Positions 1 through 8,562 of a DNA stretch of 64,000 nucleotides are shown in pieces. The position numbers and the translations under genes are program-made. Positions within the stretch are counted from its first letter, which is position 1. Each line of letters opens with the position of its first letter. This DNA is from TMED88 sp964515335 (lineage in GTDB: Bacteria; Myxococcota_A; UBA9160; UBA4427): the NCBI GenBank assembly GCA_964515335.1, contig CAZETS010000019.1:1-64000 (forward strand). Direction: 5' to 3'. The notes beneath the pieces were generated by a model. That model worked only from the letters and a program-made list of their open reading frames with translations, ran no database searches and was not told where the DNA came from.

Positions 1-157
1 CGCAATGTTGACACTGGTACCGCTGGACCTTGTGGGGGTGGTGGGTCCTCGAGAAAAAGCCCTTCTTGCGAAAGCGCCAGGTGGCCGGGTCGGCTCTGGA
101 ATCACAGTCCGGGTTGGGGCAGAAGGGAGGTGTGCGTCCTGATCGATTTCTTGCCAT
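1..157 (-). CDS. Zinc-ribbon transposase-like protein, N-terminal fragment cut by the window edge
   Basis: Reading from an ATG at 157 toward the left edge gives 52 residues with no stop. They form a basic zinc-ribbon: CPNPDC near residues 13-18, then a basic stretch rich in Arg, Lys and His, then CQHC at 49-52, so the pattern is C-x4-C followed by C-x2-C. This arrangement is typical of the N-terminal DNA-binding domain of IS1-like transposases and related integrase-like proteins. The catalytic part lies outside the window, so activity and intactness cannot be judged. No clear Shine-Dalgarno is visible and no terminal inverted repeat was recognised in 158-265. It could also be another small zinc-ribbon DNA-binding protein. 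Confidence 0.5.
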   Translation of the reverse strand, partial: MARNRSGRTPPFCPNPDCDSRADPATWRFRKKGFFSRTHHPHKVQRYQCQHC

Positions 158-265
158 GAACCGAGATCAAGCAGAAATCATGCCAGGCACAATCCTCGAT
201 CCACCGTTGAGCCACCGTTCTCGAGAGGCAGGAACGCAGGCGTCGCCGCCTGCGGCCGGGATCCT

Positions 266-712
266 TCAGCGGCCCACCAGCCCGATCAGCGCCCGCAGCC
301 CGAGCGAATAGCCGGGCGCCCCGAGCCCGGCTACCACACCGGCCGCCACACCCGACACGTAGCTGTGCCTGCGGAAGGGCTCGCGGACGTGGACGTTCGA
401 GAGGTGCACCTCGACGACGGGCAGCTCGCTCGCAACGAGCGCGTCGCGCAGCGCGACGCTGGTATGGGTGAGTCCGCCGGGATTGACCAGGATGCCCGAC
501 GCGCGGCCCATCGCCTCGTGGACGGCGTCGATCAACACGCCTTCGTGGTTCGACTGTCGGCAGTCGACCTCGAAGCCCGCCTTCGCGGCCAGCTCGGCCA
601 ACGCCGAGTCGATCTCGGCCAGCGTGGTGCGACCGTAGACGTCGGGCTCGCGCCGACCGAGGAGGTTCAGGTTCGGACCGTGAAGGACCAGGATGCGGGG
701 CATCGACGACAC
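266..712 (-). CDS. aroQ: Type II 3-dehydroquinate dehydratase
   Basis: Third step of the shikimate pathway: dehydration of 3-dehydroquinate to 3-dehydroshikimate in the cytoplasm. The 148-residue length fits the dodecameric type II enzyme. Visible family motifs are GPNLNLLG (12-19), the catalytic Tyr in VYG (Tyr26), SNHEG (54-58), NPGG (77-80) and the catalytic His in EVHLSN (His103), followed by the REPFRRHS region. The start is GTG at 712, because GGAG lies six bases before it; an in-frame ATG at 703 is the alternative. It follows the roadblock gene after a 28-bp gap, so it may be the last gene of that transcript, but its function is unrelated. Confidence 0.96.
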   Translation of the reverse strand: MSSMPRILVLHGPNLNLLGRREPDVYGRTTLAEIDSALAELAAKAGFEVDCRQSNHEGVLIDAVHEAMGRASGILVNPGGLTHTSVALRDALVASELPVVEVHLSNVHVREPFRRHSYVSGVAAGVVAGLGAPGYSLGLRALIGLVGR

Positions 713-740
713 GCGGGTCTCCAGGGCGACCCGCTTGCGA

Positions 741-1115
741 TCACAGTTCCTGGCGGATCGCCATCAGGCTGCGGCGGATGAGATAGCGCGCCTTGCCGAG
801 GTTGCCATCCGGCGCCATGGCGACCGCCAGGATCACGTCGTCCTCGACCCGGGAGAAGATCAGCGAGACCCGCGCCAGACTGACGACGATCTCCGAGAGC
901 GGGCCACCGCCGATCGCGTCCGACGCCTTGACGACCTCGGCGAGGATGCGCCCGAACTCGGCGCCGGCGAGTCCGATGTCACCGTGCAACGGATCGTCGG
1001 CGGGGTGGCCGGCGTAGACCTGCTCGATCGGAATGCCGTCGCTCTCCATCAGCGCGACCCCGACGATGCCCTTGCCCTCGTCCACGATCGATTGGAGGAT
1101 CGACTCGAAGCTCAT
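741..1115 (-). CDS. Roadblock/LC7 domain protein, MglB-like
   Basis: A 124-residue single-domain roadblock protein. It has the typical opening FESILQSIVDE, an alternating strand and helix pattern, and a C-terminal helix ending RRSLMAIRQEL. MglB proteins of this type are GTPase-activating partners of Ras-like MglA GTPases and set the polarity of type IV pilus motility in Myxococcus and Thermus. The start chosen is the ATG at 1115, whose ATGA overlaps the stop of the upstream TPR gene, so the two are translationally coupled; a longer frame to 1145 is less likely. It lies just downstream of pilQ, which supports a role with the pili. An MglA-like GTPase is in the window at 57756, not adjacent. 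Confidence 0.82.
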   Translation of the reverse strand: MSFESILQSIVDEGKGIVGVALMESDGIPIEQVYAGHPADDPLHGDIGLAGAEFGRILAEVVKASDAIGGGPLSEIVVSLARVSLIFSRVEDDVILAVAMAPDGNLGKARYLIRRSLMAIRQEL

Positions 1116-1873
1116 GCCATACCTCGCTGAATGTTCTCGAGCCATTGCTCGAGGGTCGAGAGGGTGCGCGTGCGGGAGCCTGCCACGGCGTCCTCGGCTC
1201 TCTCGACGAAGTCCGCCACATCGCCGACGTCGTCGACGCCGGACAGCGCGCGTCGGATCGCCTCGGCGCCCGCCGCATCGCCCTGGCGGTCGAGCAAGTC
1301 GGCCATGGTGGCGGTGCGAAAGAGCGGGCTCGAGGCGCCGACACCGGCCGCCGCGGCCTCCTCGTCGCCGTCGGCGGGCGGCGCCCCGAGGTCCGCGCAG
1401 GCCCCGGCGTCCACCGGAGCGTGGTCGAACAGCACCCGCTCCGCCATCGTGTTGGGCGAAATCATCTCGTCCATCCGGGGCTCGGCGGCGGCGAACGCCT
1501 CGTCGATCTCGTCGTCCAGGAGAACGTCGGCGCGGCCCGCAGTCCCGACGAGCGGATCGCTGGCCACGGGCTCGGCCTCCAGGATCGCCTCCTCGATGCG
1601 ATGCGGCTCGACCACCGCGTCGAGAATGGTCGCGAGCTCGGCGCTCGCCTCCTCGGCGCGGCCGAGGTCGAGCAGCGCCAGGCCCAGCGCGACCCGCCCG
1701 GCCAATCGCGCGGGCGCGGCCTCGAGCCCCTCCGCGGCGATCTGCCGGGCGCGCTCGGGCTCGCCGCAGCGACGCGCGGCCTCGGCGAGGGCCGGAAACT
1801 CGGGACTGCCCGGGTCAGCCGCCACCAGTGCGGCGAGCCCCTCCAGATCGTACCCGTGATGCGACTCGGCCAT
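1112..1873 (-). CDS. TPR-like protein coupled to the MglB-like gene
   Basis: A 253-residue Ala- and Glu-rich protein with TPR-like helical repeats. One is near the N terminus, with residues such as ALAEAARRCGEPERARQIAAEGL, and another is near the C terminus (TATMADLLDRQGDAAGAEAIRRAL); an acidic low-complexity middle separates them. No signal peptide or membrane segment is seen. The start at 1873 has GGGAGG about ten bases upstream; an ATG at 1921 is an alternative. The gene overlaps the roadblock gene by four bases. From position, it may be a scaffold for the MglB-like protein or the pilus base, but the sequence gives no enzymatic function. Confidence 0.62.
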   Translation of the reverse strand: MAESHHGYDLEGLAALVAADPGSPEFPALAEAARRCGEPERARQIAAEGLEAAPARLAGRVALGLALLDLGRAEEASAELATILDAVVEPHRIEEAILEAEPVASDPLVGTAGRADVLLDDEIDEAFAAAEPRMDEMISPNTMAERVLFDHAPVDAGACADLGAPPADGDEEAAAAGVGASSPLFRTATMADLLDRQGDAAGAEAIRRALSGVDDVGDVADFVERAEDAVAGSRTRTLSTLEQWLENIQRGMA

Positions 1874-1989
1874 CGGCCTTCCGCCTCCCGATTCGTCGTC
1901 GGCGATGACTCTCGTCGACATCGCCGCGAGCGAGAACTCCCCGAGGCCCGTCCAGCCAGGCCCCACCCCAGGCCTCAGTATAGAAGAAC

Positions 1990-2013
1990 GGGGGGAAGCA
2001 AAAGCTCCCCCCC
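1990..2013 (-). terminator. Candidate terminator hairpin after pilQ
   Basis: Six Gs plus AAGC pair across an AAAA loop with GCT and seven Cs, with one mismatch in the stem. On the minus strand a moderately T-rich stretch follows. It lies 31 bases beyond the pilQ stop and before the TPR gene, so it plausibly ends the pilMNOPQ transcript. Confidence 0.5.
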
Positions 2014-2043
2014 GTCCGTGGATCGTCCGCACGCCCCGATCGC

Positions 2044-5000
2044 TCAGTCCGCCGAGGCCAGTGCCGGGTTCACCACGACCCGCGGCGTCACGAAGATCAG
2101 CAGCTCCTTGCGGACGTCGCTGAGCTCGCGCGACTTGAAGGCGGCCCCGATCAGCGGAATCTTGTGCAGGTAGGGGACGCGCGACTCGCGGGTCGTCTTG
2201 TCGATGGTGTAGATACCACCGATCACCAGCGTCTGGCCGTCCTTGATCAGCGTCTCGGTCTTGGCCTGGTTCTTCGCGATGGCCGGCGAGCCGGTCGGCG
2301 TCGACACCGAAGCGTCAGGCGCATTCCGCGTGACCTCCAGGTTCATGATGATGCTCTTGTCGGTGGTGATGTGCGGCGTCACCTTGAGGCTCAGCACCGC
2401 GTCGATGAACTCGAGCTTCGCGTCGCCGCCCTCGAAGGTCTGGAAGGGAATCGAGACACCCTGCTCGATGATCGCCTCACGATTGTCGAGGGTGACCACA
2501 CGCGGGCTCGAGATCACCTTGCCGTCACCCGCGCGCTCCATCGCCTCGATGTGGACGTTCACCTCCATCTTGTCGTCGAGCAGGAAGGCGCCGAAGTTCA
2601 CCGTCCCCGTGGCGACGCTCGTGATGGGGTTGCCGATCGAGACGTTGTTGACGTCCTGGAACTTGAAGTCCCGGCCACCGAGGTCGGTGCGCGGGACGCC
2701 CGGGGCGAACCCGTCCACCCAGGGCTGGCTGCCGATGTCCCAGGTGCTGCCGAGCTCGCGGCCGAACTCGAGGTTGGCCTCGACGATCTTGGCCTCGATC
2801 AGCACCTGCGGCGTCTGCGTGTCGATCGCCTGGATCAGCGCCGTGGCCTCGTCGATCACGCTGCTGATGTCCTTGATGATCAGCGTGTTGGTGCGCTGGT
2901 CGGTGTTGACCGTCCCACGCGGCGAAAGCAGCCGCTTCACCAGGCTGGAGACGTCCTCCACCGAGGCGTAGTTGACCGGCTGGAGCTTGACCTCGAGGTC
3001 CTCGAGCTTCTCCTTGTTGCGGCGCTCCTGCAGGCGAACCTCCTCCTCGACCTTCAGGATCTCGGACGGCGCGATGCGCAGCACGTTGCCGACCCGCACG
3101 AAGCCAAGGCCCTTGGTGAGCAGGATGACGTCGAGCGCCTGGTCCCACGGCACGTCCACGAGCCGGATCGTCACCGTTCCCTGCACCTCGTCGCCGGCGA
3201 TGATGTTGAGGTCGGAGACCTCGGCGATCAGCCGGAGCACGTCGGCGATCAGCACGTCCTTGAAGTCGAGCGAGATGCGGCGGCCCGAGTACTTCTTGCC
3301 GTCGATCAGGCCGCCCTCCTCGAGCATGTCCACGGCGGCCGGACCCTCGAGCGAGGCCGGCGTCGGATCGCCGCCGTCTGCCAGGGGCATCGGGACCGGG
3401 ACGTCGTCGATCATCGAAGCCGCGTCGTGCAGGGCCGCCGGCTCCTCGAACTCGGGCAGGTCCGCATACGGCTCTTCGTCCGCCGGCGGCAACGCGAGGG
3501 CTTCCGCCTCGCTCAGGTCGGTCATCGCATCTCCGTCGATCGAGAGCGAGTCGCCCCCGCCGTCCGGCTCGATGATCTCGATGGCGTTCGCGTAGTCCTC
3601 CGGCTCGACCACCGCCTCGGGCACGCCCGGGATGAAGGCCGGCGGCGGCGCCGCCGCCACGCCCGTGTTCGGGAAGTCGAGGAACAGTAGCGACCCGCGG
3701 CGCGTCACCTGCGGCTCGAGGCCCGCGGCGCGTCGCACCACCACGCTCACCTCGTCGCCGTCGACGTCGGGCTGCTGGAAGGTCGTGACCAGCGAGACCG
3801 GACCACCGGCGTCGGGCGTGATCTTCTCGCCCACGTCGTTCGACATGACCGCGTGCTCGATACGCACGACGACCGTCTCGTCGTCCGGCGTGTAGACCTC
3901 GTAGTCGACGACCTTGTCGGCGAGCACCGCGATGCGATCACGCTCGCCGTCCCGGTCGACCTGCAGGCCGAAGATCTCTGCCGGAGCGCGGACGCCTTCG
4001 GCCTGCGCCAGCGCAGCCGGGACGGCCTCGTCCTCCACCATCGCGTCCCAAGCCGCCTCCTCTTCGATCGGGCTCTCGGGCTCCAATTCGGCGGCGGGCT
4101 CTTCCGCAATCTCGTCGGCCTCGGCGAACAGGGCCTCTTCGGCCGTCTGGTCGCCGCTGGGCGTCGCGCGCAGCGCCTCCAGCGCCTCCTCGAGCGCCAT
4201 CCCGGCGCTGTCGTCCATGGCGTCCGCGTCTTCCACGCCGACCGGCTCGTCGACGAGTGCGATCTCAGCCGCGCCGCCCATCGCCGCCGGCGCAGCCGCC
4301 GTCGGCACCGGGCCGTTCCCGGCCGAGACACGGGCCGCCAGGGCCTCTTCGAGGTCGGCACCCGCCCCTACTGTCATGATCAGGCCATCGGCGGCGGGCA
4401 GCACCCGGCGCCCCTGGAAGCCCTCGACGCTCGGGCCTCCGTCGAGCACGACGCGCAGCTTGTCGGGGTGAACCCCGAGCCGCACTCCCGAAACCCACGC
4501 GCTCTCGACCGAGATCTTGTTCGTCGTGACCGCGCTCTCGATGCCCGGAAGATCGACGACCAGGCGAGCAGGGTCCTCGATGGTGAACGCCTCTGCGCTG
4601 GCGAGCATGCCGTCCGCCTCGAGATGGACCAGTACGCCCGCCAGGGCGGTCTCCACCGAAATGCCCCGAAGCGTCGTGGCCGGCTCGCTCGAGCGAGGCT
4701 CCACCACGGCAGCGGCCGTCTGGCTCTCTTCCGACCAGGTGGACTCCTCCGCTTCGCCGCCCGTGGCGATCGCCTCCGACTCCTCGACACCGGCGATCGC
4801 CTCCGCGACCGCCCAAGGATCCTCCTCGTCTGCGGCCAGGCCCTCGATCGCCGTCTCGACGCCCTCGGCATCGGCCGAGTCGATAGCGGCCAACGCGCCC
4901 CCGGCGCGCACCACCAGGGCGAGCCCGTCGGCCGCTGACTGCACCTCCACATCAGCCGGCACGGCGAGCGCCACCTCGATGCGGGTCACCGGCATGCCGT

Positions 5001-5397
5001 CGCCCTCGAACGTCGAGGCGCTCACCATGTCGACCACGCCGTCGTACACGCTCACCTGGGAGCCCGCGCCGGACAGCGCGCCGAAGAGGCTCGACGACGG
5101 CTGACGCACACCGGCGAGTTCCACGATCACGGCACTGCCCGCAGCGGCCGGCTCGACCGTGTAGACGGGCTGCTCGAGCCCGACGAGCGCGATCCGGGTC
5201 TCGCCCTCCAGGCTCTCGACGCTCATGCCATCGAGCTCCTGTGCACCGTAGAGCGAAGCCTCGGCGTCCGAAGACGACGCCTCTGCCTGCTCCGACTCGG
5301 GCGTCGTCACGCACGCGAGCAGCGTCGCCGCCGCACACGCCGCCACGATCACGGCCCCCTGCTTGATGCCTCCGATGAGACGCATCATCGAGATCAC
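2044..5397 (-). CDS. pilQ: Type IV pilus outer-membrane secretin PilQ
   Basis: Forms the multimeric outer-membrane pore through which the pilus passes. At 1117 residues it is longer than most PilQ proteins (roughly 700-900). In order: a hydrophobic N terminus with a lipobox-like LLAC (Cys29), AMIN-type domains (one near 240-290 and another near 480-530), long acidic Ala/Glu-rich linkers, an STN/N0-type domain beginning near GRRISLDFKDV (about 715-790), then a secretin core with VLIEAKIVEAN, VISSPRVVTLDN and a C-terminal VPYLHKIPLIGAAFK followed by KELLIFVTPRVV. It overlaps pilP by four bases (ATGA). The lipobox is unusual, since PilQ normally has a type I signal peptide and relies on a separate pilotin. 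Confidence 0.96.
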   Translation of the reverse strand: MISMMRLIGGIKQGAVIVAACAAATLLACVTTPESEQAEASSSDAEASLYGAQELDGMSVESLEGETRIALVGLEQPVYTVEPAAAGSAVIVELAGVRQPSSSLFGALSGAGSQVSVYDGVVDMVSASTFEGDGMPVTRIEVALAVPADVEVQSAADGLALVVRAGGALAAIDSADAEGVETAIEGLAADEEDPWAVAEAIAGVEESEAIATGGEAEESTWSEESQTAAAVVEPRSSEPATTLRGISVETALAGVLVHLEADGMLASAEAFTIEDPARLVVDLPGIESAVTTNKISVESAWVSGVRLGVHPDKLRVVLDGGPSVEGFQGRRVLPAADGLIMTVGAGADLEEALAARVSAGNGPVPTAAAPAAMGGAAEIALVDEPVGVEDADAMDDSAGMALEEALEALRATPSGDQTAEEALFAEADEIAEEPAAELEPESPIEEEAAWDAMVEDEAVPAALAQAEGVRAPAEIFGLQVDRDGERDRIAVLADKVVDYEVYTPDDETVVVRIEHAVMSNDVGEKITPDAGGPVSLVTTFQQPDVDGDEVSVVVRRAAGLEPQVTRRGSLLFLDFPNTGVAAAPPPAFIPGVPEAVVEPEDYANAIEIIEPDGGGDSLSIDGDAMTDLSEAEALALPPADEEPYADLPEFEEPAALHDAASMIDDVPVPMPLADGGDPTPASLEGPAAVDMLEEGGLIDGKKYSGRRISLDFKDVLIADVLRLIAEVSDLNIIAGDEVQGTVTIRLVDVPWDQALDVILLTKGLGFVRVGNVLRIAPSEILKVEEEVRLQERRNKEKLEDLEVKLQPVNYASVEDVSSLVKRLLSPRGTVNTDQRTNTLIIKDISSVIDEATALIQAIDTQTPQVLIEAKIVEANLEFGRELGSTWDIGSQPWVDGFAPGVPRTDLGGRDFKFQDVNNVSIGNPITSVATGTVNFGAFLLDDKMEVNVHIEAMERAGDGKVISSPRVVTLDNREAIIEQGVSIPFQTFEGGDAKLEFIDAVLSLKVTPHITTDKSIIMNLEVTRNAPDASVSTPTGSPAIAKNQAKTETLIKDGQTLVIGGIYTIDKTTRESRVPYLHKIPLIGAAFKSRELSDVRKELLIFVTPRVVVNPALASAD

Positions 5398-5984
5398 CCT
5401 CCCTGGCTCCTGCGAATCCGCATTTCCACGTCCTTCGTTGACTGATTGCCCGCGAAGTCGACGTAGGTCTCCTTGACGAGAAGCAGGTTGTCTCCAATGT
5501 GGATCACGCGACCGGAGTTCTTACCGATCTGCGATCCCTCGTGAACGATGAACGCCCGGCCACCCGGGTCCGTCACCACTGCGCGCGGCCGCCGGGTGTC
5601 CCACACCACCGCCACCACCGACAACTGCCCCAACTCGAAGTCTCCGAGCGGACCGAAGCCGGCCGCCGGCACCTCCTCGTCGACGAAACGGATCGAGCGG
5701 AACGGATCCCGCTTGCCGGTCGACTCGTAGATGTACTCCTCGCCGACCGCGCTGTAACCCGCGTCCTCCAACGCCTCCTCCGGGGCATCCGCCGGAGCCA
5801 CCCGCGTCGCGCCGGCGCCGTCCTTCTTGACGAGCGCGGCCTTCAGGCGGTCGCGTTGGGCCGCGAACTCCTCGGTGGTCGTGCCGCCGATCGGCGCATC
5901 GGCGCAACCGCTCAGCAGCACGATCAGCCCGAGCACGACTCCTGCTCGAATGAAACCCACGACCATCCCCCTACGCCCGACCAC
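5394..5984 (-). CDS. pilP: Type IV pilus inner-membrane lipoprotein PilP
   Basis: Links the PilN/PilO inner-membrane complex to PilQ. The N terminus has a signal sequence ending LLSGC, a lipoprotein box. The C-terminal domain shows the family's GKRDPFRS motif and a small beta domain with AFIVHEGSQIGKNSGRVIHI. The GTG at 5984 overlaps the end of pilO by 14 bases; an ATG at 5966 would give a shorter signal peptide but lies directly against a run of Gs. The gene overlaps pilQ by four bases, so the operon is tightly coupled. At 196 residues it is of normal length. Confidence 0.93.
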   Translation of the reverse strand: MVGRRGMVVGFIRAGVVLGLIVLLSGCADAPIGGTTTEEFAAQRDRLKAALVKKDGAGATRVAPADAPEEALEDAGYSAVGEEYIYESTGKRDPFRSIRFVDEEVPAAGFGPLGDFELGQLSVVAVVWDTRRPRAVVTDPGGRAFIVHEGSQIGKNSGRVIHIGDNLLLVKETYVDFAGNQSTKDVEMRIRRSQGG

Positions 5985-6609
5985 GCCGCGCGTCCGGCTG
6001 CTTCCGGGCCGCGGAGCGCGATTCGTCGCTCAGGAATCTAAACGTCGTCGCCGTGCCCTCGACGCGCAGCCGCGTGCCCGACCGGGCCTCCTGGGCGACG
6101 TGCACGCGAAGCGCCCCGACATTGACGATCCGAGGCAGCCGGCCGACCCGCTCGAAGAAGCGCGCCAGGTCGTGGTAGCTGCCCTCGATCACGATCCGGA
6201 AGGGCACCTCCGCGTAGAAGTCGTGCGGAACCTCCTTCTCCCGGGAGATCGACTTGATCGAAACACCCACCTGCTTGCCGGCGGTGCTGATGTCGCGCAG
6301 CAAGTCCTCGAACTGCTTGCCGTCGGGCAGCTGCTCGAGCGCCTTCTCGAGCTCGCGCTCGAGCTCGGCGACCTCCTGCTCGAACTCGCCGACGTTGGCC
6401 GCCACGGCTCGAATGTTCGAGAGCTTGCGCTGCAGCTGATGGGCATTCCCCCGCAACGTGGCGACCTCTTCGGCCTTCGGCTGGTAGATGAAGAACCAGT
6501 AGCCGGCGGCCACCGAGACGAGCACCGCGGAAACAGCCGCGAGCCGGATCGGCTTGGGGATTCGCGCGAGCTTCTCGATCTGCTCGTCGAAATCGAAGTT
6601 CAGGTCCAT
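5971..6609 (-). CDS. pilO: Type IV pilus alignment protein PilO
   Basis: An inner-membrane protein that heterodimerises with PilN and bridges to PilP. Its 212 residues have a short cytoplasmic N terminus, one membrane segment (about residues 22-42, LAAVSAVLVSVAAGYWFFIY), a coiled-coil region (about 45-100) and a C-terminal ferredoxin-like domain with FRIVIEGSYHDLARFFERVG. It lies between pilN (10-bp gap) and pilP (overlap), the standard order. Confidence 0.94.
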   Translation of the reverse strand: MDLNFDFDEQIEKLARIPKPIRLAAVSAVLVSVAAGYWFFIYQPKAEEVATLRGNAHQLQRKLSNIRAVAANVGEFEQEVAELERELEKALEQLPDGKQFEDLLRDISTAGKQVGVSIKSISREKEVPHDFYAEVPFRIVIEGSYHDLARFFERVGRLPRIVNVGALRVHVAQEARSGTRLRVEGTATTFRFLSDESRSAARKQPDARRGRA

Positions 6610-6619
6610 CGCGTCTCTC

Positions 6620-7204
6620 CTAGGCGCCGGTCTCGCCCGAGTCCTTCTCGTCCTCGGTGGGCGTCACCAGGTTTGCCGTGATCTCGAACTTCACGAGCTG
6701 CACGCCGTCCATCGGACTGCTGCCGCCGCCCGTCTTGAGCAGATCGACGTTCGCGAAAGACCGCGAAACGTTGAGCGCACGCAGAAAGTCGGCGACGACG
6801 CCGTTGTCGAGGCTGCTGCCCTCGAGTCGAATGCGGCCGCCCTCGGTCGTGAGCTCGGTCAGCCACAGGCGCTCGGGAGTCTGGTTGGCAAGCTCCTCGA
6901 ACATCTTCACGGGCCCGCTGCGGGCCCGGTCGAGGCCGCGGATGATCTCGAGCTTGTCCTCGAGATCCGACTTCTTGCGCCGAAAGTCGGCCACCTGCGC
7001 TTCCTGGGGCTTGTAGCGAGCAACGTCGCTCTCGAGCTGCTGCACCGAGCTGCGGGCGTCGGCGAGCTGGTCGGCGACGTGTCCGTTCAGGAAGACCACG
7101 GCGCCGGCGATCCCGAGGAGCCCGAGCACCAGCAGGCCGATGCTCTCGCGCAGGCCCGCGACGCGCTTGGCTTCGCGGTGGGGAAGTAGGTTGATCTCGA
7201 TCAT
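6620..7204 (-). CDS. pilN: Type IV pilus assembly protein PilN
   Basis: An inner-membrane partner of PilO whose short N-terminal tail binds cytoplasmic PilM. The 194-residue protein starts MIEINLLPHREAKR, carrying the conserved INLLP PilM-binding motif. One membrane segment follows near residues 22-42, then a coiled coil and a periplasmic domain with PERLWLTELTTEGGRIRLEG. The ATG at 7204 shares one base with the pilM stop (TGATG), which fixes the start. A longer open frame upstream is read-through of pilM in another frame. Confidence 0.96.
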   Translation of the reverse strand: MIEINLLPHREAKRVAGLRESIGLLVLGLLGIAGAVVFLNGHVADQLADARSSVQQLESDVARYKPQEAQVADFRRKKSDLEDKLEIIRGLDRARSGPVKMFEELANQTPERLWLTELTTEGGRIRLEGSSLDNGVVADFLRALNVSRSFANVDLLKTGGGSSPMDGVQLVKFEITANLVTPTEDEKDSGETGA

Positions 7205-8283
7205 CAGTAATCGACCCTCCGTGTCGCCAGCCCGACCCCCACGCCGAGCAGGGGACCGACCTCCTGGAGGTACGCTGCGTCGAAGCTCTTGCTCGGGAGC
7301 ATTCGGGCCAGGGGATCCATCACCTCCACCTCGAATCCCGTGCGATCCCGGAAGGTGTTGGCGAAGCCCGAGATTCCCGATCCACCGCCGCAAAGCAGCA
7401 CCTTGCCGATCCGCTGGTCCGCCGCGGTGGCAGTGAAGAAGTCGAGGGAGCGCGAGATCTCGCCGACGATCGTGTCGGTCATGCCGCGAATCGCGTGCTC
7501 GACCTCCTGCGGCACGACGTCCTGGCTCTGCTCGGAGGCGTCGCCACCGATCTTCAGCCGCTCGGCCTCCTCGAAGCTGATCGAGAGCGCCTTCTGGATC
7601 TCTTCGGTGTACTGGTTGCCGCCGGTCGTGATGTCCCGGGTGAAGGCAGGGATGCCGTCCTGCACGACGTTGATGTTGACGACCTGGGCCCCGATGTTGA
7701 CCAGCGCGATCACGCTGTCGACGTCGGCGTCGTAGTTGATCTCGTAGGCGTTCTCTACCGCGAAGGCCGCAACGTCGATCGCCACCGGGTTCAGCCCGGC
7801 CTCTCTGATCACCTGGCAGTAGTCGTCGATGAGGTCCTTCTTGGCGGCGACGAGCAGCACGTCCATCTGCCCTTCACCCTCGCTGCTCTGCAGGATCTGG
7901 AAGTCGAGGTTGACCTCGTTCACGTCGAACGGGATGTACTGCTCGGCCTCCCACTGGATCTGGTCTTCCAGCTCATCGCGGCTCATGGCGGGCAGGCTGA
8001 CCTTCTTCACGATCACCGAGTGACCCGCGATGGCCGCTGCGACGTCCTTCGACTTGATGCGGCCGGTGGAAACGGCTTCCTGGATCGCTTCGACGATGGC
8101 GCTCGAGTTGAGGAACGCCCCCTGCACGATCGACTCGGCCGGCATCGGCGCGACGCCGAGACCGCGCAGCTCGAATCCCTTGTCCTTGCCCTTCATCGCG
8201 AGCTCGACGGCCTTCACCGAGTGAGACCCGATATCGAGTCCCACCACGGAACGCCTTCCGAAGCTGGGCAGAGCGAAGTTCAT
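7204..8283 (-). CDS. pilM: Type IV pilus assembly ATPase-fold protein PilM
   Basis: A cytoplasmic actin-like (FtsA-fold) protein that forms the ring binding the PilN tail. At 359 residues it has normal length. Nucleotide-binding motifs are VVGLDIGSHSVKAVEL at residues 13-28, the EAEQYIPFDVNEVNLDFQ region, a phosphate-2-like VALVNIGAQV segment and a C-terminal LLCGGGSGISGF. It is the second gene of the xre-pilMNOPQ series, 21 bp after the small regulator gene. Confidence 0.96.
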   Translation of the reverse strand: MNFALPSFGRRSVVGLDIGSHSVKAVELAMKGKDKGFELRGLGVAPMPAESIVQGAFLNSSAIVEAIQEAVSTGRIKSKDVAAAIAGHSVIVKKVSLPAMSRDELEDQIQWEAEQYIPFDVNEVNLDFQILQSSEGEGQMDVLLVAAKKDLIDDYCQVIREAGLNPVAIDVAAFAVENAYEINYDADVDSVIALVNIGAQVVNINVVQDGIPAFTRDITTGGNQYTEEIQKALSISFEEAERLKIGGDASEQSQDVVPQEVEHAIRGMTDTIVGEISRSLDFFTATAADQRIGKVLLCGGGSGISGFANTFRDRTGFEVEVMDPLARMLPSKSFDAAYLQEVGPLLGVGVGLATRRVDY

Positions 8284-8304
8284 TGTCGTCTCCGAGGTCC
8301 GGTG

Positions 8305-8562
8305 TTACGAACGCTGCAGCATGGCTTCTTGGGACAGCGCCGGGGCGATGTCCGCATCGGGCGCAGCAAATCCGAAGACGCGATCCTTGTCCCCGACCTT
8401 CAGGTCGAGGGCGAGCAGGATCTTCCGCTTCGTGTCGAGACGGCACGGTCGGCCAGCCTCCACCCGATCGATGGTCAGCGTCGAGAGCCCGGCCTTCCGG
8501 GCCAACTCGGCCTTGCTCATCATCACGCTTTCGCGATACCGCTGTACGTTGTTGGCCGGCAC
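8305..8562 (-). CDS. Small XRE-family helix-turn-helix regulator at the head of the pilMNOPQ operon
   Basis: 85 residues, almost all one Cro/CI-type DNA-binding domain. SKAELARKAGLSTLTIDRVEAG forms the helix-turn-helix (about 16-37), followed by RLDTKRKILLALDLKVGDKDRVF. The C terminus is short and has no sensory domain. It lies 21 bp upstream of pilM on the same strand, so it is likely the first gene of the operon and could autoregulate it. This is inference from position; no operator was identified. Confidence 0.75.
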   Translation of the reverse strand: MPANNVQRYRESVMMSKAELARKAGLSTLTIDRVEAGRPCRLDTKRKILLALDLKVGDKDRVFGFAAPDADIAPALSQEAMLQRS

